From Salsipaludibacter sp038233055 (lineage in GTDB: Bacteria > Actinomycetota > Nitriliruptoria > Nitriliruptorales > Nitriliruptoraceae), in NCBI GenBank assembly GCA_038233055.1, contig JBBSMS010000030.1, forward strand, positions 1 to 28,359: a stretch of DNA of 28,359 nucleotides. Direction: 5' to 3'. The notes beneath the pieces were generated by a model. That model was not told the origin of the DNA, made no database searches, and was given only the letters and a program-made list of their open reading frames with translations. Made by a program: the position numbers and the translations under genes. Position 1 is the stretch's first letter. Each line of letters starts with the position of its first letter. Shown in pieces: positions 15,875-21,608 of this stretch.

Positions 15875-17931
15875 GAGGAGGTGGTCGCGTCGCCCAGGTC
15901 GGGTGCCACCCGGTCGGCGATCTCGGTCGCGATCTCGGCCACGAAGTCGTCCAGTGGCACGTCCTTGCGCTGGCTGCCGTGGTACGGCCGCAGCGCGACG
16001 GTCCGGTCGTCGCGCTCGTTGCCCCCGACGATGACGGTGTGGGGCACCTTGGTGGTGGTCGACTTGCGGATCTTGTTGCCCAGGGTGTCGTCGGACACCG
16101 CCACCTCGACCCGCACGCCCTCCGCCCGCAGCGCCGCGGCAACCTCGTTGGCGTAGTCGTCGAAGTCGGCCGCGACCGGGACGATGGTGGCCTGCACCGG
16201 CGCGAGCCAGGTCGGGAAGGCACCGTTGAACGACTCGACCATCACGGCGAAGAAGCGCTCGATCGATCCGAACAGGGCCCGGTGGACCATGTATGGCCGG
16301 TGCTGCTCGCCGTCCTCGCCGACGTAGGTCACGTCGAAGCGTTCCGGGAGGTTGAAGTCGACCTGGACGGTGGTGGTCTGCCATTCGCGCCCGATCGCAT
16401 CACGCAGGTGGATGTCGACCTTGGGGCCGTAGAAGGCGCCCTCGCCCTGGTCCAACTGGTAGTCCAGGCCGAGCCGCTCGACCGCGTCGACCAGCGCGCG
16501 CTCGGCATGATCCCAGTCCTCGGTCGCCCCGATGGACTTCTCCGGCCGGGTCGAGATCGCGATCCTGCTGGGCGCGCCGAAGCCGAACACCTCGTACAGG
16601 TCCAGCGCGAACTGGGTGCACCCGGCCACCTCGTCGACCAGTTGGTCACCGGTGCAGAAGATGTGGCTGTCGTCCTGGGTGAAGCCACGCGCGCGCAACT
16701 GGCCGTTGACCACGCCCGACTTCTCGTAGCGGTAGACGGTGCCCAGTTCGGACAGCCGCACCGGCAGTTCGCGGTAGGACCGGGTGCGGGACTTGTAGGC
16801 CAGGACGTGGAACGGGCAGTTCATCGGCTTGAGGCGGTAGCGCGCGGCCTCGTCGATCTCCATCCCGGGATACATCAGGTCGGCGTAGTTCTCGAGGTGG
16901 CCCGAGATCCGCCACAGGTCCTCCTTGGCGATGTGGGGTGAGTAGACCGCCTCGTAGCCCCGCGCCAGCACCTCCTCGCGGATCCAGTCCTCCATCTGCT
17001 TGCGCACGATGGCGCCACGCGGCAGGAAGATCGACAGGCCGGGGCCCAGTTCCTCCGGGAAGTGGGTCAGTTCGAGCTCGCGGCCAAGCTTGCGGTGGTC
17101 GCGCTTGGCGGCCTCCTCGAGGTGGTCGAGGTGGGCCTGCATCGCCTTGCGCGACTCCCAGGCGGTGCCGTAGATGCGTTGGAGCATGGGCCGATCCTCG
17201 CGGCCACGCCAGTAGGCGCCGGCGGTGCGCAACAATGTGAAGGCCGGGATGCGCTCCGACGACGGCACGTGGGGGCCACGGCACAGGTCCGACCACGCCA
17301 CGTCGCCGTCCGGGCGCACGTTGCGGTAGACGGTGAAGGTGGCGCCCCCACCGCCGGCGGCGTCGACCGGGGACACGATCTCGCCACTGTCGACGGCGTC
17401 GATGATCTCGAGCTTGTAGGGCTGGTCGGCGAACTCGTTGCGGGCATCGTCCTTGGCGACCTCCTCGCGCACGAAGGACTGGCGCTCCTTCATCAGTTCG
17501 CCCATGCGAGCCTCGATGCGTTCGAGGTCGTCCCCGGTGAAGGGCTCGTCGACGTCGAAGTCGTAGTAGAAGCCGTTGTCGATCGGCGGACCGATCGCCC
17601 ACTTCGCCCCGGGGAACAGGTCGGTCACGGCCTGGGCCATGATGTGGGCGGTCGAGTGGCGCAGGATGGCGCGCCCGTCCTCGGTGTCGCCGTAGACCGG
17701 GTCCACGACCAGGGCGTCGGGGGCGTCGGCGGTGTTCTGGGGCGGACCGTCGGTGATGGGGCGGTCGAGGTCCCAGGGGGCGCCGTTGACGGTGGCGGCA
17801 ACGACCTGGCCGCGGATTGCCTCCATGGCCTTGAGCGCCTGGAGGGCGGTGGTGCCGGGTTCGACGGTGGCAGTGGCGTCGCCGGATCGGACGGTCAGGT
17901 CGGTCGACTGGGGGGTGGCAGAACGAGACAT
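15871..17931 (-). CDS. thrS: Threonyl-tRNA synthetase
   Basis: Charges tRNA-Thr and edits mis-attached serine. The 686-residue protein has an N-terminal TGS domain (about 12–75), the editing domain with HSTAH (His92, His96) and LCRGPH (Cys217, His221), the class II catalytic core with motif 1 around EELGPGLSIFLPRG, zinc ligands Cys372 (PMNCPFH), His423 (DDSHIF) and His550 (MVHRAL), motif 2 YRYEKSG and motif 3 RALFGSIERFF, and an anticodon-binding domain from about residue 585. ATG 17931 has AGGAG seven bases upstream. I looked for a T-box leader and see none. It is coupled to the HIT gene by GTGA. Confidence 0.98.
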   Translation of the reverse strand: MSRSATPQSTDLTVRSGDATATVEPGTTALQALKAMEAIRGQVVAATVNGAPWDLDRPITDGPPQNTADAPDALVVDPVYGDTEDGRAILRHSTAHIMAQAVTDLFPGAKWAIGPPIDNGFYYDFDVDEPFTGDDLERIEARMGELMKERQSFVREEVAKDDARNEFADQPYKLEIIDAVDSGEIVSPVDAAGGGGATFTVYRNVRPDGDVAWSDLCRGPHVPSSERIPAFTLLRTAGAYWRGREDRPMLQRIYGTAWESRKAMQAHLDHLEEAAKRDHRKLGRELELTHFPEELGPGLSIFLPRGAIVRKQMEDWIREEVLARGYEAVYSPHIAKEDLWRISGHLENYADLMYPGMEIDEAARYRLKPMNCPFHVLAYKSRTRSYRELPVRLSELGTVYRYEKSGVVNGQLRARGFTQDDSHIFCTGDQLVDEVAGCTQFALDLYEVFGFGAPSRIAISTRPEKSIGATEDWDHAERALVDAVERLGLDYQLDQGEGAFYGPKVDIHLRDAIGREWQTTTVQVDFNLPERFDVTYVGEDGEQHRPYMVHRALFGSIERFFAVMVESFNGAFPTWLAPVQATIVPVAADFDDYANEVAAALRAEGVRVEVAVSDDTLGNKIRKSTTTKVPHTVIVGGNERDDRTVALRPYHGSQRKDVPLDDFVAEIATEIADRVAPDLGDATTSS

Positions 17932-18210
17932 GCTGGACTCCTGTCGGGCAGCGAGCGTAGTGACGGTCGGCTTGTGCGCCGGACCGTGCAGGTGGCCGCG
18001 AACGCGGCCGGGAGGTGCCTCGTCGGACGACTAGTGGCGCGGTGAGGGCCGTCCGACGCGAGTCGTTCGCGTAAACGTCGCACCGTCGCGGGTGCCGGGA
18101 GTCATCGACAGGATCAGCATGTCACCATCATGCCCGACCGCTCACCCGCCGCGCAACCCCCCCGTCGGGGGTCGGCCAATCGGCCGACGAACCGCCGGCG
18201 CGGCCCGGGT

Positions 18211-18216
18211 TAGGGT
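18211..18216 (+). promoter_or_regulatory. Leaderless-type −10 element before the small conserved gene
   Basis: TAGGGT fits the TANNNT −10 consensus and is separated from ATG 18224 by exactly 7 bases, the spacing typical of leaderless actinobacterial transcripts. No Shine–Dalgarno sequence lies between. No convincing −35 is visible. The 17,932–18,210 stretch otherwise holds the thrS leader on the opposite strand, in which I see no clear promoter. Confidence 0.5.
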
Positions 18217-18223
18217 CCGGGAC

Positions 18224-18664
18224 ATGAGCCTTGACCGACGCCCCGACGGACTCGACGACGACACGGTCGCCGCCGTGGGCAAGGTGTCCGAGGCGATGGA
18301 GTGGATCGAGCGTGCCCGCGGTCGGCTGTACGACTTCCACCAGATGAGCGGGCACGCCGACCTGCTGGTGGGCGAGGCAGTGGAGGCCCTGCGCAACGCG
18401 GGCCACGCCGACCAGGCCGATCGGCTCGAACAGGAACTGGTGGGGCGCAACGTCCTCGACGGCCGCTGGACCTTCCAGGTGGTCGAGGAGTACGACGACC
18501 ACTACTGGTCGGTGGCGCGCGACCTGGTCGCAGGAGTGCGCAACGACCTGGTCGACGGTGTGCGTCACGTCCACGAGGCCGAGATGAAGGCCGACCGCAT
18601 CACGTCCGATCACCCCCGTCACGCCCCCACCCCACCCGGCGGCGACCAACACGATCGGGCCTGA
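18224..18664 (+). CDS. Conserved actinobacterial hypothetical protein
   Basis: A 146-residue, soluble, mostly helical acidic protein with no signal peptide. The sequence AMEWIERARGRLYDFHQMSGHADLL, then NAGHADQADRLEQELVGRNVLDGRWTFQVVEEYDDHYW, resembles a small family I recall as widespread in actinobacteria but without known function. The ATG at 18224 fits the leaderless promoter just upstream; an in-frame ATG at 18092 would add a Pro/Arg-rich leader without coding character. It is divergent from thrS and ends 16 bp before a strong hairpin. Confidence 0.8.
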   Translation: MSLDRRPDGLDDDTVAAVGKVSEAMEWIERARGRLYDFHQMSGHADLLVGEAVEALRNAGHADQADRLEQELVGRNVLDGRWTFQVVEEYDDHYWSVARDLVAGVRNDLVDGVRHVHEAEMKADRITSDHPRHAPTPPGGDQHDRA

Positions 18665-18680
18665 CACCGGCACGACGACG

Positions 18681-18710
18681 GGCCGGCCCCGACGAGGTCG
18701 GTGACCGGCC
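18681..18710. terminator. Strong GC-rich hairpin after the conserved gene, facing the tRNA remnant
   Basis: GGCCGGCCCCGAC, loop GAG, then GTCGGTGACCGGCC folds into a stem of about 12 pairs with one mismatch and one bulged base. It lies 16 bp after the stop at 18,664 and would also end transcription of the minus-strand tRNA whose 3' half remains at 18,731–18,773. There is no T tract, as is common for actinobacterial terminators. It marks the edge of the original chromosome. Confidence 0.65.
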
Positions 18711-18730
18711 CGCAAGCCATGCTGGTGGTG

Positions 18731-18773
18731 GGCGTCGGCAGGTTTCGAACCTGCGGCCTCTGCCGTGTGAAAG
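18731..18773 (-). pseudogene. 3' half of a tRNA gene (probably tRNA-Val, CAC), attachment-site remnant
   Basis: Read on the minus strand: anticodon loop TTCACAC (18771–18765), 3' anticodon stem GGCAG, variable loop AGGCC, T stem-loop GCAGG-TTCGAAA-CCTGC (18754–18738), acceptor strand CGACGCC, then CACCA. The 5' half (acceptor, D arm, 5' anticodon stem) is absent: the bases that should be CTGCC are replaced by unrelated sequence. There is one base too many between the T stem and the ACCA end for a standard tRNA, so it is either decayed or the 3' boundary is shifted. Integrating elements typically leave such a displaced 3' tRNA fragment at one end; the restored gene should be at the other end, beyond this window or lost. 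Confidence 0.75.
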
Positions 18774-18782
18774 CCTTTCACA
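18766..18782. other. Candidate att core: perfect palindrome at the tRNA/element junction
   Basis: TGTGAAAG-C-CTTTCACA has two perfect 8-bp arms around one base. Its left arm lies in the tRNA anticodon loop (the CAC anticodon), and its right arm is element DNA. Tyrosine recombinase core sites are short inverted repeats commonly placed in the anticodon or T loops of tRNA genes, so this is the likely crossover region. A further small inverted repeat (CGCC-TATC-GGCG, about 18,789–18,800) follows. Confidence 0.55.
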
Positions 18783-18860
18783 ACATTTCGCCTATCGGCG
18801 GATATTCAGCGAAACAGGCCTCTGAGCAGGGGAAACGTTGCCGTACTCGACCGTTGGCAT

Positions 18861-18874
18861 ACGTACCCGTACGT
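18861..18874. repeat. Perfect 14-bp inverted repeat ACGTAC-CC-GTACGT
   Basis: Two 6-bp arms separated by CC lie between the att core and the toxin–antitoxin operon. A nearby short direct repeat (AGACGGCCC twice, about 18,892–18,912) is also present. This could be a binding site for the excisionase or integrase arms, or an operator; nothing else is coded in 18,783–18,940. Confidence 0.6.
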
Positions 18875-18948
18875 CCATTCCACGGCCCACAGACGGCCCA
18901 GAGACGGCCCCAGGCTGACGGGAGAGGGCCGGAGGCAGGGCATGGGTA

Positions 18949-18963
18949 TATAGTCGTTCTATA
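18949..18963. promoter_or_regulatory. Operator/promoter of the RHH–Doc operon
   Basis: TATAG-TCGTT-CTATA is a perfect 15-bp inverted repeat whose first arm is also a good −10 box (TATAGT, 18949–18954). A transcript starting about 18,961 would have a short leader with GAGG seven bases before ATG 18978. RHH antitoxins usually repress their own promoter by binding such palindromes, so autoregulation is likely. No good −35 is seen. Confidence 0.6.
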
Positions 18964-18977
18964 CGTGAGGATGGCTC

Positions 18978-19181
18978 ATGGGAATCCTGCTCAACCTCCC
19001 CGAGGAATTGGACGCCGAGGTCCGGGCCGCCGCCGACCGGGCGCAGGCCACGCTCAGCGACTGGCTTCGCGACGCCGCACGCCTCAAGCTCCACCACGAC
19101 CAGCTGAGTATCGATGACCTCGCGGACACGATCAACGCCGACCCGGTCTATCGCGACACCCTCGACCGGCTCGGTGAGTGA
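18978..19181 (+). CDS. RHH (CopG-like) antitoxin of a Doc-type system
   Basis: A 67-residue protein. The first 36 residues (GILLNLPEELDAEVRAAADRAQATLSDWLRDAARLKL) have the beta-strand plus two-helix pattern of a ribbon-helix-helix DNA-binding domain; the remaining 30 (SIDDLADTINADPVYRDTLDRLGE) would wrap the toxin. It is the upstream gene of a two-gene operon and overlaps the toxin start (GTGA). The family is inferred from pattern; other short antitoxin folds are possible. GAGG sits seven bases before the ATG. Confidence 0.8.
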   Translation: MGILLNLPEELDAEVRAAADRAQATLSDWLRDAARLKLHHDQLSIDDLADTINADPVYRDTLDRLGE

Positions 19182-19555
19182 ACCTGCCGACCACGTCCCA
19201 ACTCCTCGAACTCTTCGCGGCCGTGGAAGGCTCCAAACCCGTGGTCCGCGACGCAGGCGCGCTGGAATCGGCGGTACACCGCCCGCACGTCACGGTGTTC
19301 GGCAAGCAGGCCTACCCGACGCTGGACCTCAAAGCAGCCGCCCTGATGGACGGGCTCAACCGCAGCCACGCCCTGCCGGACGGGAACAAGCGTCTCAGTC
19401 TCCTGGCCGTGATCTTCGCCTACCACGCCAACGGACGCTCCCGCTGCACCCTGGGTGCCGACGAGCTGCACGCCCTGGTACTGCGCGTCGCCGACGAACC
19501 TCTCCCAGCAGAGGACCTGGCAGCTGTCCTGGCCGACGCCTTCACACAGCCTTGA
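19178..19555 (+). CDS. Doc/Fic-family toxin
   Basis: Doc toxins phosphorylate elongation factor Tu and stop translation. The 125-residue product carries the core motif as HALPDGNKR (His64–Arg72), a variant of H-x-F-x-D-G-N-K-R: catalytic His, the Asp and the GNKR anion-binding loop are kept, while the usual Pro-Phe is Ala-Leu. Other typical segments are the N-terminal DAGALESAVHRP and TLDLKAAALMDGLNRSHALPDGNKR. It starts at GTG 19178, overlapping the antitoxin stop. The pair probably stabilises the element against loss. Confidence 0.88.
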   Translation: MNLPTTSQLLELFAAVEGSKPVVRDAGALESAVHRPHVTVFGKQAYPTLDLKAAALMDGLNRSHALPDGNKRLSLLAVIFAYHANGRSRCTLGADELHALVLRVADEPLPAEDLAAVLADAFTQP

Positions 19556-19637
19556 AGCCAACCAGGGCCGGTGATGCCATCCCGGCGCCGGCGGCGGTGA
19601 GGGTGTAGATCGGAGCGATATCCGCCGCAGGTGAGGG
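19556..19637. other. Convergent gap with hairpin and short repeats
   Basis: Between the toxin stop and the HEPN stop. It contains GCCGG…CCGGC (19567–19586), the 10-bp palindrome CCGGCGCCGG (19582–19591), and GGTGAGGGT twice (19596 and 19630). It probably serves as a two-way terminator. On the minus strand ACCTGCGGCGGATATCGC (about 19,615–19,632) resembles the GATATCGC repeats near the reverse transcriptase. Confidence 0.4.
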
Positions 19638-20162
19638 TCATGGTCCCGACCGCCACCGCTCGATGTTGTCAGAAGTTGGGATGATTGCGTCATCATCTGC
19701 CAACCCCAGTTCTCGTCTTGCGCGGCGGACAAGGCGCATGTTGTCCAGCGTCAGCTGCCGCAGAGCGTCTTGATCAGGTAGCGGCGCTCGGCTGTCGGGA
19801 TATTCCTCGTCGTTCCGTGCCTTGCGCGATCGACTGTACGAGCCAGCCAGTCGGGGACCGTTGCCGTCCTCGTCACTGATCCAGGCCGTCACGGCTTCAG
19901 CGATCTTCGCGTGCTTGCCCAGCTGGTCGGGGACTCGCCACCCGTTGGCGAGCAGCAGCATCGAAACTGCCTTGCGCGCGTGTTCGTACGACAGCTTCAT
20001 CGCGGTCGCCCAGTCCCCCTTCTCGGCTGCGAACATGACATAGTCTGCATCCAACCCCCCCACGATCTCCTTGGCGAAGCCTTCGTCCGCAGCCCCTCGG
20101 TGCACCGCAGCGGACTCGGCAGCGTGACTCAGCAGCCGGTCGATGCCGCTCGCTTCCGACAT
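19638..20162 (-). CDS. HEPN-domain protein, partner of the adjacent nucleotidyltransferase
   Basis: The 174-residue helical protein has features of HEPN domains paired with MNT-type nucleotidyltransferases, often an RNase toxin or a target of its partner. Visible: KGDWATAMKLSYEHARKAVSMLLLANGWRV (about 48–77), and the signature-like RSRKARNDEEYPD (111–123). The classical R-x4-6-H motif ends here in Tyr rather than His (RNDEEYP), so RNase activity is uncertain. I chose ATG 20162; the frame opens further upstream but that part is Pro/Leu-rich and unlikely. It lies 73 bp after the nucleotidyltransferase on the same strand, so it is likely co-transcribed. Confidence 0.72.
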   Translation of the reverse strand: MSEASGIDRLLSHAAESAAVHRGAADEGFAKEIVGGLDADYVMFAAEKGDWATAMKLSYEHARKAVSMLLLANGWRVPDQLGKHAKIAEAVTAWISDEDGNGPRLAGSYSRSRKARNDEEYPDSRAPLPDQDALRQLTLDNMRLVRRARRELGLADDDAIIPTSDNIERWRSGP

Positions 20163-20235
20163 CAGCGTGCTTGCTGGGCCGGCGCCGGCAGGCTGCAGCA
20201 ACAGCAGCGGCAAGGGCCTGTGTCCGCGTCGGAGT

Positions 20236-20841
20236 TCATCGTGTGTACTTGGCTCCCGGCCGCTGGCCAATCACGTCGACGACGTGACCCCGTTTGACTG
20301 CGTTGGCGAACGCGGAATCGTCGGTCTCCCACGCATCCGCACGACGCAGGACCGCGTTGACGTCAATACCGAGTTTGCGCGACAACTTGGCGGTGAGGTC
20401 CCAGAGCGTCTCGTAGTCCACATCGCCAACTACAAGAACATCAATGTCATTTGGCGGAGGACCAGGTTCCCCTCGCCAACGGGCAGCGAATGATCCAAAG
20501 ACGGCGACATGGCTGACTGGAAGCTCGGAGAACGCGTCACGCAGAGCGGCGAGCGGCCCGTAGGTCTTCGACAACAGGGAGCGAAGGTCCTCTGAGACGG
20601 GCGTGTGCAGTGCCGCCCGCAGGAGCGCCTTGTTCCCGTCGCTGCGCCGAATCACGAGCCCCGCCTTCACCAGACGAGCAATTTCGTGGGACACGGTCGG
20701 ACGCGGGCGGTCGATGCGCTGGGCGAGCTCGCCCAACGCAACCTCCAGGTCCGGATGTGTGAAGAGTTCACCGAGGATGCGAAACTGGACCTCCGACTTG
20801 AAGATGGGGAGGACGTTGGGCGACGAGACAGTATCGTTCAT
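20236..20841 (-). CDS. Winged-helix/MNT nucleotidyltransferase fusion (HEPN partner)
   Basis: The 201-residue protein has two parts. Residues about 12–75 form a winged helix-turn-helix (FKSEVQFRILGELFTHPDLEVALGELAQRIDRPRPTVSHEIARLVKAGLVIRR). Residues about 108–190 form a minimal nucleotidyltransferase: GSFAARW (116–122) and, with a longer spacer, NDIDVLVVG giving the metal-binding Asp132 and Asp134. MNT enzymes of this kind modify or neutralise HEPN toxins. The open frame reaches TTG 20877, but those bases form a −35 box; ATG 20841 is exactly 7 bases after a TATAGT −10, so the mRNA is probably leaderless. The N-terminal domain probably binds the twin operators at its own start. Confidence 0.82.
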   Translation of the reverse strand: MNDTVSSPNVLPIFKSEVQFRILGELFTHPDLEVALGELAQRIDRPRPTVSHEIARLVKAGLVIRRSDGNKALLRAALHTPVSEDLRSLLSKTYGPLAALRDAFSELPVSHVAVFGSFAARWRGEPGPPPNDIDVLVVGDVDYETLWDLTAKLSRKLGIDVNAVLRRADAWETDDSAFANAVKRGHVVDVIGQRPGAKYTR

Positions 20842-20877
20842 GACTTGAACTATAGCGTTCATAGTGTGAACACTCAA
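20836..20877 (-). promoter_or_regulatory. Promoter with twin palindromic operators for the MNT/HEPN pair
   Basis: On the minus strand, −35 TTGAGT (20877–20872), 17-bp spacer, −10 TATAGT (20854–20849), then 7 bases to ATG 20841. Two perfect copies of GTTCA-N5-TGAAC lie at 20836–20850 and 20857–20871, exactly 21 bp apart (two helix turns), one in the spacer and one over the −10 and start codon. This is a textbook repressor layout, most simply for the wHTH of the encoded protein. Confidence 0.8.
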
Positions 20878-21129
20878 GCCTTGGCCACCATCTGCCGTCG
20901 ATCTTGCCGAGGCGCCGTCGGCACTGACCGGTCCCGTCGAGAAGCGGGCCTACCACCCGAACGGCCAGAGTCCGATCGGGTGGCGGCATCACGTTGCTTC
21001 CCAGAGGTTTCGCTCCGGCTCATCAGAGTGGCCAGGGCGGCCGTGAGCGGGTCGCGGTGCGCCATGTAGGCGTTGGTCTCCGCGACCGACAGCGCGTCCT
21101 CTGGTGACGGCTGCACAGGCGGTGTGGAA
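20878..21129. other. Gap between MNT promoter and excisionase-like gene
   Basis: About 250 bp. A minus-strand frame (20874–21065, starting MAHRDPLTAALATLMSRSE) could encode a 63-residue protein, but beyond its first 20 residues it is Arg/Ser-rich like a shadow frame, it lacks a well-spaced ribosome-binding site, and its end overlaps the MNT promoter. I do not call it a gene. Confidence 0.4.
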
Positions 21130-21324
21130 TCAGGACACCTGCGCGGCACGACCCTCCTCGGGGACGCGCTGGGCGTCAATCCACTCGGCGAGCTCGTCCG
21201 TGTCGAATCGGACGAGACGACCCACCTTCAGGTAGGGAATCTCGCGGCGGTAGATCAACTCACGGATGTGCCGCTCGGTCGTCGCGAGCTTGTCTGCGGC
21301 TGCGGGAATGTCGATGAGGGACAC
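21130..21324 (-). CDS. Excisionase-like MerR/HTH_17 DNA-binding protein
   Basis: A 64-residue protein with the standard excisionase-family helix-turn-helix plus wing: IDIPAAADKLATTERHIRELIYRREIPYLKVGRLVRFDTDELAEWIDAQRV. The GTG start at 21324 has GGAGG six bases upstream. Such proteins direct the integrase toward excision or regulate element genes. It is divergent from the relaxase gene, with a repeat-rich 284-bp space between. With the integrase broken it may now only act as a regulator. Confidence 0.88.
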   Translation of the reverse strand: MSLIDIPAAADKLATTERHIRELIYRREIPYLKVGRLVRFDTDELAEWIDAQRVPEEGRAAQVS

Positions 21325-21412
21325 TGCGAACCTCCGGCTCTCCGGCCGGATGACTCCGCTACGGCAGGCGAGTTATCCGACTCACTACAACCACTGCCCA
21401 ATGTCCCGACCA

Positions 21413-21608
21413 TCACGTGACACCCTGAAGCCTTGGTGTGCGACTTCCGCACGGCCCCCTCCAGGAAGGTCGTCACCGACCCGTCACCAAACGCCTCACA
21501 CCAATGCATCGACCGATCCAGTCGGTGCGCACCGTCCGCTCGTCCCCTGTCACACCACGCCGCCTGCGAAGGCAGTGGTCGGTGTGACGGCGAGCGACGG
21601 GCGCGTAG
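21413..21608. other. Repeat-rich region upstream of the relaxase, candidate oriT
   Basis: Several inverted repeats crowd here: TCACGTGA (21413–21420), TTGGTGTG (21433–21440) facing CACACCAA (21497–21504), ACCGA-TCCAG-TCGGT (21512–21526), the 12-bp palindrome CGGTGCGCACCG (21523–21534), and TCACACC (21550–21556) facing GGTGTGA (21581–21587) with an inner GCC-TGCGAA-GGC stem. TCACACC or its complement recurs four times. Transfer origins of MobF systems usually lie next to the relaxase gene and contain such repeats. A nick site cannot be named from sequence alone. Confidence 0.5.

Noticed and set aside
17932..18223. T-box riboswitch before thrS
   Set aside because: No T-box consensus, specifier stem or terminator/antiterminator pair is visible in the 290-bp leader.
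18731..18800. Complete tRNA gene
   Set aside because: The D arm, 5' acceptor and 5' anticodon stem are missing; the alternative anticodon fold using the palindrome lacks U33.
20874..21179. 101-codon minus-strand frame between MNT and excisionase genes
   Set aside because: Overlaps the excisionase gene and the MNT promoter, with shadow-like Arg/Ser composition after about 60 residues; not supported.
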